From: Gnetum montanum
Lineage: Eukaryota; Streptophyta; Gnetopsida; Gnetales; Gnetaceae
NCBI GenBank assembly: GCA_015680685.1
Contig: MNCI01023285.1
Location: 56,592-120,591, forward strand
Direction of reading: 5' to 3'
Length of the DNA: 64,000 nucleotides
The position numbers and the translations under genes are program-made. Shown piece by piece: positions 11,136 to 21,500 of the stretch (the first letter of the stretch is position 1; the number at the start of each line of letters is the position of its first letter). The notes beneath the pieces are model-generated. The model was not told where the DNA came from. It searched no databases and saw only the letters and a program-made list of their open reading frames with translations.

Positions 11136-14100
11136 ATAGACATTATAACTTTTGCTCTACTAAGTTTGTTTTTTTCTAGGATAAATGAAGCATATTTGGT
11201 TTGATGGACTTTGATTTCCTTCTTGCCTTGATTAACTTGAATTCCAAGAAATTATTTCAATTCTCCTAAGTCTTTCATTCAAGTTCACTCTTCATATCAA
11301 GCTTGAATTCTTCTATTAGTTTATTATTTATATATGTGAAGATAAGATGGTCCACATATAGTGAGATTATGATGAAATTTGTATTACCATGTTTGTAATA
11401 CAAAGTGAGGTTAAGCATAACATATGAATATCCTCATTTTAGCAAATAATCATTGATTCTATGAAACCATACCCTTGGAGCCTACTTTAATCCATATAAT
11501 ACTTTATATAGTTTTCACCTTATCTTCTTTTCCTTTAATGATATATCCTTCAGGTTGGTAGACATGGACTTCTTCATTGATGTTTCCATTAAGGAAGTCT
11601 AAGTTCACATCCATTTGATGAAGTTTAAGATAGTGATGGACAATTATAGAAAGGATGAGTTTGATTATTTCAAACATTACCACTAGTAAAAATATCCCCT
11701 CATAATCTACATGTTTCTTCTATTTGAATTCTCTAGCCACAAGTCTTGCTCTGTGCTTGATGATCTTCTCTTTTTTGTTGAATTTAGTTTTGTACAACTA
11801 CTTGCAATCTATGAATTTCTTTTGTTTGGGTTTGTCCACTAGCTCCTAAATCTAAGTTTTATATTATGGCTTCATATTCATTGTCCATGGCTTTTGTCCG
11901 TTCTTTAATTTTTAGAGCTTTTGCCAAATTTTAGGTTCTCAAGATAGGGCTGAATATGTCATGTTGGTAATAGCACTAGATCTTATTGTTCTCCTCTAAA
12001 AGTTTATGTCTAGCATTTTAGTTTGAGGGTGATTTCTTTATATCCAAGATTTTGGGTTGATTTGAGTATTCGTTTGATTGCCTTGTTTAAAATCTACTAT
12101 TTTAATTTTTTTCTTTTAGAAAGATGACATTCCTTGATGAATACAATTTTCATTCAATAGGATCATAGCAATTGTATCCACTAGTTTTAGAATCATGTCC
12201 AAGAAAAATGTACCTCTTTTCTCTCTCATCCAACTTGCTTAGAAATTGCTTTGGTGTCTTGACATAGCAGTCACATCCAAATATCCTCATGTGAAAAATG
12301 TTGGAAAGTCTTCCATGGAATAGCTCATATGGAGTTTTTTTTTTAAATTATTATTGTTGCTACTAATCACTTTATTTGTAATATAAGTTATCATACTTAG
12401 TGCCATGCTCAAATAGTCATATGTGAGTTTAGCATGTTTAAGAAAACATCTTATTAAGTCTTGTAGCATTCTACTTTTCCTCTCAGCTATGCCATTTGAT
12501 TGTGAGTTATATCCACAAGTGGTTTGATAAAGTATACCTTATTTATTGTAAAAATCAATGAATCTTTTGTTGATAAACTCTTCTCCTCTATCTATCTCTG
12601 GATAACTTTTATGATGATATTTTTATTTTTCACCAACATGAAAAACTCTTCAAACTTGTTTGATTTTTTTATCTATGCTTCTTAGATTGTAGGTCCATGT
12701 AAATCTAGAATAGTCATTTATCATCACAAAGAAATAATTAACTCCAATAGAAATGATTGACATGTGGCCTACAAGATCCATGTGAATGAGATGCAATGGT
12801 TCTTGGGCTCTTTGCATAACATTGGTTTGAGATGAATTTTTTTACCTTAGATATAATTTCACATTTGTCCTCTAGAATGTTTTAAACTTTCATGCTAATA
12901 ACTTTGTTCATTTTTTTTCATTTTTCTATCTTTCAATATGACATGTATCCAAGTCTTTTATGCTAAAATTTAGCTTCTTCTTCTTTACCTTGGTGGTCTT
13001 GATCCTTTGTAGCTTCTATTGTGCTAGTGTTATTGCTTATTTGTAGAGATTACTTCATCTATCAATGATTTTGATGTAAGTTTGCTAGTTTTTTGTAATA
13101 TCCATGAGATTTCCCTTCAAATCTAAGTGTTTACAATACAAACAATATATTCTAATTTTGAGTCTCTTATTTTGTAGACCTCTTCCCCATTTTTTTTAGT
13201 TATGTTTAAAGTTTTACTTTCAAAGCTAATTTTAATGCCTTTATTTAACATTTTTTTCTTCCAAAATTAGAGATTTGGATAATTGAGAAACATGGTAAAC
13301 TTTAGTGATATTCAATACCTTATTATTGGATAGTTGACTATGCAATTTCCTACACATTCTATGTTAATCAATATATTATCATCAATTTTAGTATTTTCAA
13401 TCCTTTATAATTTTTAGTTATGAAGATATTCCTTGTAGGAAGTCATGTGATTAGCACACCCATTATCAATAATTCATGTATCTTGATTAATGGCACTAAG
13501 AGCCTTCAAATAAGATAGTTGCTTTGATCAAGCTTTCTTTCAGCATTGGTATTTATCTTTTGGTCTAAATTTTCTTCTTTCTTCATCTAGTGTTAAAGGT
13601 AGATTTCATGTCTTATTCTTTTCCAGTAGTCTTCATACGTGTGTCTTCTCTTATTATAGAATTTGCATTGAGGAAGTGGATTTCTCTTACTATAGTTTCA
13701 GCTTCTTCTATTAGAATACAGTTTTCTCTAAGTTTGGCTTCTATACCAATTGCTAATTTTTCTAATGTAACTCAATTCAAAATAAATTTTTATTTTTATT
13801 GATTTTTCTAGTAGCCTGATATATTAGAGGATAAGAGCAGCCCAACTATGAAATATTAATTTTTTTTTGATTTTGTAGTTGCGATATTTTTGTGATCTAG
13901 ATGAGTTTTAGCCTAATCATAGACTTTATGGAAATCTCATTCTACAATCTATAAGCTTGAAAAATTTTAGATTAAATGAGATTTATTTGATAATTTAAAT
14001 CTTTCCTATGAAAGGGATCTTGAATAAAATTGTTAATTTGTGATATGAATATTTGTGATTTAAGAGAGTTATGGAGTGAGTGAATACTTGATACAAAGCT

Positions 14101-14460
14101 CTTTCAATAATCTACCTACTTAAAAAAGTTTGAATTGATTTGAATTAATTTTGTTATTGAAATTGAAATTTGTTATACAAGAGTAGCCCAAAATGTGATT
14201 TTTTAACTTATGTTAAACACTTGAATCAACATAGAGGATATGATGAAGATTGTTTAGCCTAATTGGATAAGGAATTGGAGCAAATATTTGTGGCAATGAA
14301 TGAGGATGGGATTGAATAAGATATGAAACAAATTGAAAAGAGAAATTAGAGCTTAAAAAAATGAAGAAACAACTTATGATAGCAAATTTGTAACAATCTT
14401 TTATTACTTTCAAAACTATCATCTACATCAATGTATGACCATCAAATTTATATAAATTGA
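11136..14460 (-). pseudogene. Ty1/copia gag-pol remnant (5' part)
   Basis: Minus strand, in the order expected for copia. Gag-like debris lies at about 13560-14460. A protease/gag-pre-integrase segment contains IIDNGCANHMTS (about 13435-13480). Integrase (12160-12960) contains MDLVGHMSIISIGVNYFFV, YNSQSNGIAERKSRML and MRIFGCDCYVKTPKQFLSKL. RT (11190-11860) contains RARLVAREF, MDVNLDFLNGNINEEVHVYQ and PEGYI. The RT active site reads LYVDHLI: the second aspartate of YVDD is histidine (plus 11347-11358). Many stops and shifts. The RT/RNase H end continues at 3895-4452 across the gypsy insertion. Confidence 0.82.
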
Positions 14461-15499
14461 TTTGGATCACACATGGAGTTAATGAGAAGTCATTTCCTAG
14501 TGATAAAAATATGAAAATAATGAAAAAAGAGGATGAACTAGGGCCAAAAACAAGTACATCTACCCATTAATTCATTTTAATAAAATAAAAATCAATGTCT
14601 TTTTACTTGATGTGATAAAGTGAAAATTTAACTTTTTTATTTCTTGTTGATCTTGTTGGACACATGGTGCATGACATATTATCTCTAACAAAAAGTACTT
14701 TGAATACCTTTATATGATCGTTGAAGTAGTCTTGATAATTAAGAATGAGAAAATGTCCAAAACTAAAGAAATTTATTATATTTGTACAAAGAATTTCTCT
14801 ATCTTTTGCATGATTCATGTATGTATTGGATGCAATCTAATCTATTGAAAGATCACAAAAGCATCATTTCTATTTCTTTTGTTTTGCAAGATTTGGTTTG
14901 AGGATTTCAACCTAAAAATCCTAGTTGTATGAAAGGAAGACTGGAAACCTTGAAACCATCATTGTTCTTCAAGGATTTAAAGATTGGAAGGGAACCCATG
15001 GATAGAAGAGATTTGGATAGCCCTATGGAGTGAACTAGGCCAAACCACTATAAATCTTGATGTGAGCTATCCATTTTATTTTATTTCTTGCATTTTTCTT
15101 TGATCTTAGTTAGATATATTTTACTCCAATTTATTAAAATGCTTGTAAGATTATTTTAATTGCTAGATTTAGTTTTGATTGTGCAAAATTTGTTAAGACA
15201 TCCTATTCACAGAATCCCCCTCCCCCTCTTTAAGGTGTGACTTTTAATCCACAATTCATATGAAGAAACTTAGAACCCAAGTTGCATAGGAATTGGACAA
15301 GCTTGAAAGAGAAAGATAACCAAAGGTGAAAGAAGATGATGAGATGTATCATAATAAGACACACAAGAAAGAGAATTGTGTGCACATGGAAAGGAATAAT
15401 TTGTGTAACAAAATCAAGTCTAATGATCAAGTCTAATACTCCAAGAAAGCATGAATATGAATTAAGTCCTCATGTAAATCAAAAACATTAACAAAGAAG
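14461..15499. other. AT-rich intergenic tract with copia-leader-like motif
   Basis: No gene seen. At 15201-15235 the plus strand reads cctattcac followed by a C-rich tract, resembling the leader found near the 5' end of many plant copia elements. No LTR boundary could be set. Confidence 0.3.
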
Positions 15500-15900
15500 G
15501 ATAGAAACATCATTCATGATGAATTTGATTGATGGAAATCAAAACTGTAAAGAAGAAGTCAATAAAGATGAGATCTATTTGTGTATAGAACAGAAGATGC
15601 AATCTACTAATAAAGATGAAAACCATATTGTATGGAAGACAAATGAAATGGACGTATTACTGCACGGTGCTCTCGCGAGAGTGCTCTCCATGGGAGCACC
15701 TCGCATAGCTACGTTGGCACAAGTGCTCTCACGAGACCAAGTGATGGCCCAACGGACCCTCGTGACCAAGTGTTGGCCAAACGGTTCCTAACCAGCGGTC
15801 CCTTGTGACCAAGTGTTGGCCCAACGGACCATCGTGACAGAGGGATGGCCAAACAAAGCCAACATCTTTTTTATATAAGACTATGCATGCTAACCAATGG
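15500..15900 (+). repeat. LTR/U3-like segment with palindromes, repeats and TATA
   Basis: An island richer in G+C than its surroundings. CTCTCGCGAGAG (15670-15681) is a perfect palindrome and GTGCTCTCCATGGGAGCAC (15681-15699) a near-perfect one. They are followed by about four degenerate units of gtgaccaagtgttggcccaa and a nearby acggacc (about 15733-15855), then TATATAAG at 15872-15879. The layout of repeats followed by a TATA box suggests the U3 region of an LTR, but no partner LTR was found. Confidence 0.4.
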
Positions 15901-16190
15901 TAAGCTCCTAACCAACAAATTGGGTGAGTGAACTTAAATCCTTAATGGAGGAAGTACACAGAAAAGTGAACCAGAATATTGTAGTAGAAACAAGGAAGCT
16001 TACAAAAGATAGGAATGCTCATTGATATACATAGTACAAAAGTTCTTAAAAATAGAACAAATCATGATTCATTCTATTAAAGAATGAAATCACAATACAA
16101 ACCATTCATAATGTAATTACCAATTAGATAATGATCCTAATGAGGAACATATTTTATCCTTGTAGTTGATTCATTTCATAAATAATTAGC

Positions 16191-17220
16191 CTTACATCGA
16201 GAATCTTTGGCATTAGCTATAGCTCACTTGTTAACATAAGTTTTAATCTTTGAGTAAAAAATTCTCTTAATGAGTTGTTCATTTGGAGGGATTTAGTACA
16301 AGTAAAAATATTCATAGAAGCATTTATCTTCTTTAGTTTCTCTATTGTCATTTGATCATTTTTATCATTAACATTCACTTGATTTTTCATATCTTTAGCT
16401 TGAGATTATTTTTTCTTTCAAATTTGACACATTTTTTCTTTTCCTTGACATCATTTTTATTGAGTAGAAAAGAACAAACACTAAGCACATATCCTTCATG
16501 ATGACAAAAGTAACAAAAACAATGAGGTATTAGCCTAGTGGTAAGTCTCTTGATTTGAAAGCTCTAAGTCATGGATTTGATTCTAGTGGGAAATGTTGAA
16601 TTAGAAAGTTCTAATTGAACTATATATCCTGAGGTGTACTTATATTACAATTATTTTGGGGTTCTAATACCCCTCAAAAAAAGTTATAAAGATTATAATA
16701 TGTACTTGGTTGAATGTAAGTCTATGAACTTTTTTACAATACTAAATACCTCTTTATGATTAAGAAGGCAACATCTTCTCTTCAGTCATTCTTAATCAAA
16801 AACTATATGCTCTTGGCGAGTTTATATATAGTTTAGCATTGAAAAATTTTCAACCAAAAGTGCAATTTTGAAATGAAGGATGTAGGGCAAAAGATGATGT
16901 CGTATGTCTACATCTTGTCACCAACCATCCTCAAGGCACCATCTTCTTATCAACCATCCTTAATGTACAAAGTTGATTGAAGACCATATGCTCTTGACTA
17001 GCTTAGATATAATACATATATCTAATCTAATTCAACACTGTTGCTACCCTTCCCATTAACATTCTCTTCTTTTCCCTTTCTTTTTTTGTCTGTCTTCTTT
17101 TATGTTTCCATCCCTAGTTTTAATTAAAAAAAAAAAACATTTACGAGAACCAAACAATATAGAAATAGAGTCCATATGCTTAATGGAACCAATAAGACTA
17201 ACAATTTGCTACTAATCTTT
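16191..17220 (-). pseudogene. Retroelement remnant with gag zinc knuckle (paralog A)
   Basis: Similar to 35428-36345 once insertions are removed. On the minus strand it contains CYFCHHEGYVLSVC (16474-16515), a CCHC gag zinc knuckle with the histidine changed to tyrosine; the paralog has CNFCYHEGYL at the same place. It is interrupted by a SINE (16521-16680) right beside the knuckle. A further segment absent from the paralog lies at about 16756-17137 and ends in about 12 A residues, so it may be another retroposed sequence. It is not functional. Confidence 0.5.
16521..16680 (+). mobile_element. tRNA-derived SINE
   Basis: Pol III box A-like TAGCCTAGTGG at 16531-16541 and box B-like GGATTTGATTCTA at 16573-16585 (box B consensus GGTTCGANNC with CpG decayed to TpG), in the right order and spacing for a tRNA head. 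The 3' end is GGGGTTCTAATACCCCTC followed by A(8). Flanking AAAGTAACAAAAAC (16507-16520) and AAAGTTATAAAGAT (16681-16694) look like a diverged target duplication. The paralog at 36159-36172 (aaaattacaataat) is the uninterrupted site. Confidence 0.72.
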
Positions 17221-18083
17221 TTGAAAAATTAGTGAAAGGAGAAATACCTCAACAAAACATGGAACTTTAGATTATTTTTCCTATTAGGTATCAAAATTTG
17301 GTGTTCATTTACAAATGATCAACACTGCATGTTTATGTATAAATGACTATATTTAGTGCACAATGCACCATCAAAGCCTTACCTAGCTCAATGAGTAAAA
17401 CAAAATAAGAATAGTACCTAGCATGAGTGACTTGAATATTGTATTTTGCATCACATTATTTAACTATAAAGCAGGCAACAAAATTTGAATGAACATATAT
17501 TGTAATATAAGATCAACAACTAATGATATATATGCATTATCAAGAAGAATATAATCAAAGGTCTTATTTACATCAACATCACTAGAAGATGTCACAAATT
17601 CCTTGTCACCAACGGGTAAATCTTCATTATGAGAATCAACAAAAGCTTTTGCATTGATAGAAGAAGTATAAATTTCATCATTGGTAAGTAGAAGTACATG
17701 TGGGGACTAATAATTTTGAAAAAATCAAACCCCTTAGTAAAATCCTTGAGATCCACAAAACTTTAAACACTTGAAAACCTCAACATCCACAAAACTTATT
17801 GTTCTCAACCCTCAAAATAATTGTAATATAGATATATCCAAGATATATTACTAAGCATTGCCCAACAGAATTAAACCCATAACTTAAAATTTCAAATCAT
17901 TACCCTTGGGCTAAAACTAGTACAACTTAGGGAAACAAATACAACAATTATGTTGGTGTTGAAATCAAAAAGCATGAATGGCATAATAAAATATGAATTT
18001 GTATGATTTGGGTATTGGAGCCCAAAATAAGTGAAACATAGATACACCCAAGATAACTTTATATAACTCCGCTCTAACCGCTG
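17221..18083. other. AT-rich upstream tract, no gene seen
   Basis: No coding frame or known element. A TATA-like ttatataact lies at about 18058-18067, some 455 bases upstream of the TIM22 start codon. I could not decide whether it is used. Confidence 0.3.
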
Positions 18084-18189
18084 AATTCCAAAATCCGACC
18101 CATAACTTAGTCTGCATGATTTGAGGTGAAGAAACAAATTCCAAAATCCGAACCATAACTTAGTCTGCATGATTTGAGGTGAAGAAACA
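18084..18189. repeat. 53-bp tandem duplication upstream of TIM22
   Basis: Two adjacent copies (18084-18136 and 18137-18189) of a 53-bp unit beginning aattccaaaatccg, with essentially one difference (gacc versus aacc). It lies about 330 bases upstream of the TIM22 start codon, so in or near the promoter. The near identity means a recent duplication. Confidence 0.88.
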
Positions 18190-18445
18190 AGCTGTATGCG
18201 GTGAAACATTGTTAACGCCCAAACAAAAAATAAGCTTTGGCTGAGACAGAATTACGCACATAAAGCAGGCTCTTCGGTGTTAATGCAAGCATGATGCCAG
18301 GCTCACATCCCTCCATTGGGATTGCAATAAAAAGCTCCAAGTCTCTCAATTCACAAGTTTCCTTCGTATGAGTAGAAAATCCACAAGGAAGCTCATAACC
18401 TCCAATTCAGTTGCTTTTCTTTTCTGAAGATATTGATTGATTAGT

Positions 18446-18460
18446 AGGGTTTAGGGTTTA
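18446..18460 (-). promoter_or_regulatory. Telo-box in TIM22 promoter or 5' leader
   Basis: AGGGTTTAGGGTTTA, which is two overlapping copies of the plant telo-box AAACCCTA on the minus strand, 60 bases before the start codon. Telo-boxes near the transcription start are typical of plant genes for ribosomal proteins, translation factors and other growth-linked functions, which fits a mitochondrial biogenesis gene. A TATA-like caataaaaag at about 18326 would put the start of transcription upstream of it. Confidence 0.6.
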
Positions 18461-18519
18461 AGATGAGGTATTAAGCAAGCAAGCAGTGGCAGTGGCATTG
18501 GCATTGGCACACATTTTGA

Positions 18520-21500
18520 ATGGCTTCGTCAGATTCCGCGCAAAACGCTTCTTCTTCTTCTTCATCAAATGAAAATCCGGCGGCTAAGCAGATACAACCA
18601 TTGCGTTTGCCGACGCCAGAAGAATTAGGAGCTTTAGAGATATGGAACAACTGTGCCGTCCGTAGCATTGCAAGTGGTGTCATGGGTATGTTAATATCAG
18701 CATCCAGTTTTCGTTTATGTAGCTCGTATTCCTTGTTGCAAATATGTTACACGTACTTTTAATTGTATCGTTCTTTTTGGATTTTTTAAATCATTTAGTT
18801 GTATCATCTTGTACATGGCATATTTTTACTTCACTTTAGTTTCCTTGGATTCATAGATTTATACGCACTTGGTTTCTACCCATACGGATGAAAGGTGGAG
18901 CTTCGTTTGGCAGAAACTTAAACATTCATGCCAACAAATTAATTTGAATTGCGTACGTGTGCAAAACTAGGAAGAACCATCAGCACAGCAAAGTATAAAT
19001 AAATTAGAGAAAATATCAACAACACATTAATAAAAGCCATTATGATAAGAGAGAATATAAAAGAAAGTGACTCTTAAACCCTTGCGGAAATGCAATTCTA
19101 TTAGACCTCATTATAATAAATACAATTGGTTGCTTGCAAAAGAAGCAAGTTATTTCTAAAGTTACTTAAAGATATCTCATGGTTTCTCAATCATTTCTTG
19201 GATCATTGCAAATCGAATTCACCTGTAACAAACTCAAATGTGCTCAGCCAATATACCAAAAAACACAATTCATCACAGGTCCAAATCATAACAAAGCTCC
19301 ACAGCTCTGATACCAATTGTTGTAAAAACAGGGAGAATTATTAGTGCAGCAAAGCATAAATAAATTAGAAAAAATATCAACCACACATCCAAAGCTATTG
19401 TAACAAGAAAAGAAGGTGACTCACATCCAAAGCTATTGTAACAAGAAAAGAAGGTGACTCCCAAGCACTTGCCAAACTAGGGAAAATGATCAGGCAGTGC
19501 AATTGGATTAAACTTCATCCCAATAAATACATGTGATTGATTGCAAAATAAGCATGTTATTTCCAAATTCACTTAAAGATATTTCTTGGTTTCTTCAGCT
19601 TTTCTTGGATCATCTTCAAATATGTTTGAGATCTTTCAAAACTTCTTTAGATCTTTCTAAAGTCAACTTCAAGAGCATTTTCTAATTATCAATTAAATTA
19701 TCCATGTTGGCATTGCTATTTCTAACACTATGTGCCTACCAAACATTGGACGATTTGATAATGAAGTGGAATGTTGCAATTGTCTTAAGGTGTCAGTTCT
19801 GTATGTGTTATAATTACTTATATATATATATATATATAAACCTGATGTATTTCTTCTTCTGTTAACCTAGGCATATCGTGATTTCTTCGTTGTGCCCCCA
19901 GTCTTTTGAAATGTAGTTGAATGTGTTTTCAAAAATTGAACAACGTTTCCAGTGATAAGAGAATAGGTTAAGGTACAATACCATCATCAGCAATTGCTTC
20001 AAACAAATACATGTGAATTGAATGAAGAAAAAGGATTAATTCACTTGAATGTATAGCACGATGTGTATCTCAGCCACTGCACTAGGAACGTTGTGAAACT
20101 GTATTATTCTCAAGTAGTTTGTGTAGTCATACTGTAAGGGGCAAGTGGACATGGTTACAATAAGAGGTTTGCACTGTAAAAGTAAGATGCAAATTCAACA
20201 CTTTCAACAGATTGTTCTGCTCGATACAGATAGCATAAATTTTTAAGTTTAATAATTTAAAACTAAAATATATTTTGGTGTGTTTTTTCCACATGTCTGA
20301 GCAAATATTTGATAGCACTAGTGGACAATGATATTTCAGATTTTTTGTTTGTTCATCACATGTACTTGCAATGTGTGTTGCTTTATGTTTTTCCCCTAAA
20401 GTAGAAATTCCCAGTGGCATTGTGATGCATGGTATTATGAGTTACCTTTTAGAATGCAACATTGGTAGAATGAATCCTGTGGATTTTATTGTTGCAACTG
20501 ATGAGCTCGTTTCAAGAAAAGGGCCAAGTATTTTGCAATTATTTCTAATTGTTTACGTCTGAAAAAGTTACAGCTGTAGACGAGTGAAATTCATAATATA
20601 TTTTATGTTAATATGGTACTTTTTACCATTATGGTGAAATTTGGGTGTCCCCATAGAATTTGGAAGAAATTATACGTCTCTGTCATAGTTTGAACTTGTA
20701 ACTTATTGGATATCAAATCAACAAAATTATGAGTTGAGTTACCACCTAATTGGCCGTTATTACCATGGTTGTTTACGCTTTTGTGGGTGATTTCTTAACT
20801 AAAGTTCTTTCTGTTTTGTTAACTGATATTATTTACTGGATCTGGAATCATTTGTGCAGGAGGTGGGCTTGGTGTGTTCATGGGTTTATTCCTAGGGGCT
20901 TTAGAGAACCCTGTAATGCAAGATCAGATGACTGCAAAGCAACAATTTATTCACACTGCAAAGCAGATGGGAAGCAGGAGCTGGAGTTCAGCCAAAGCAT
21001 TTGCTGTCATGGGTCTTATATTTTCAGGAGTAGAGTGTGTTGTCGAGAAGGTCATAAAAATATTTTTCTCTAATTCTTGTTGAGTTAACGCGCAAATATG
21101 AGAAATTGTTTTAAGTGAGTGAATTTGAAGAGCTTATTCTAGGAAAGTACAGTTTCATGTAACAAATGAATATTCAGTTTCCTTAATTGATTATTTGTTA
21201 ATAATCTATTTGCAGGCAAGGGCTAAACATGATATGACTAATACTGTAGTGGCTGGCTGCGCTACTGGTGGAGCAATATCTGCTAAAGGTCTGTAGTTCG
21301 TTTCGGTTTAAAGAATTCCAGCTATATTTAGTGTTTTACATATTCCCAAAATTATGCAGAGAATAGTATGTATTGTCTACAACAATGCATTCATAGTACA
21401 TCATTATGATCATTATGGTACCTTTATACCAACAATATGGGTTAACCCATTAAGGTAGGTGAATAATTGGCCAGTGATGTATTTTTACCGTGCCTTCAGG

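Noticed and set aside
17390-17450. tagctcaatgagtaaa, a box A-like word
   Set aside because: Box B candidate (gacttgaatattg) too weak and no tail or target duplication.
18520-18762. Reading exon 1 of TIM22 through to the stop at 18760 as an 80-residue protein
   Set aside because: The frame after 18685 is intronic (GTATGT donor); splicing to 20860 restores the conserved GGGLG segment.
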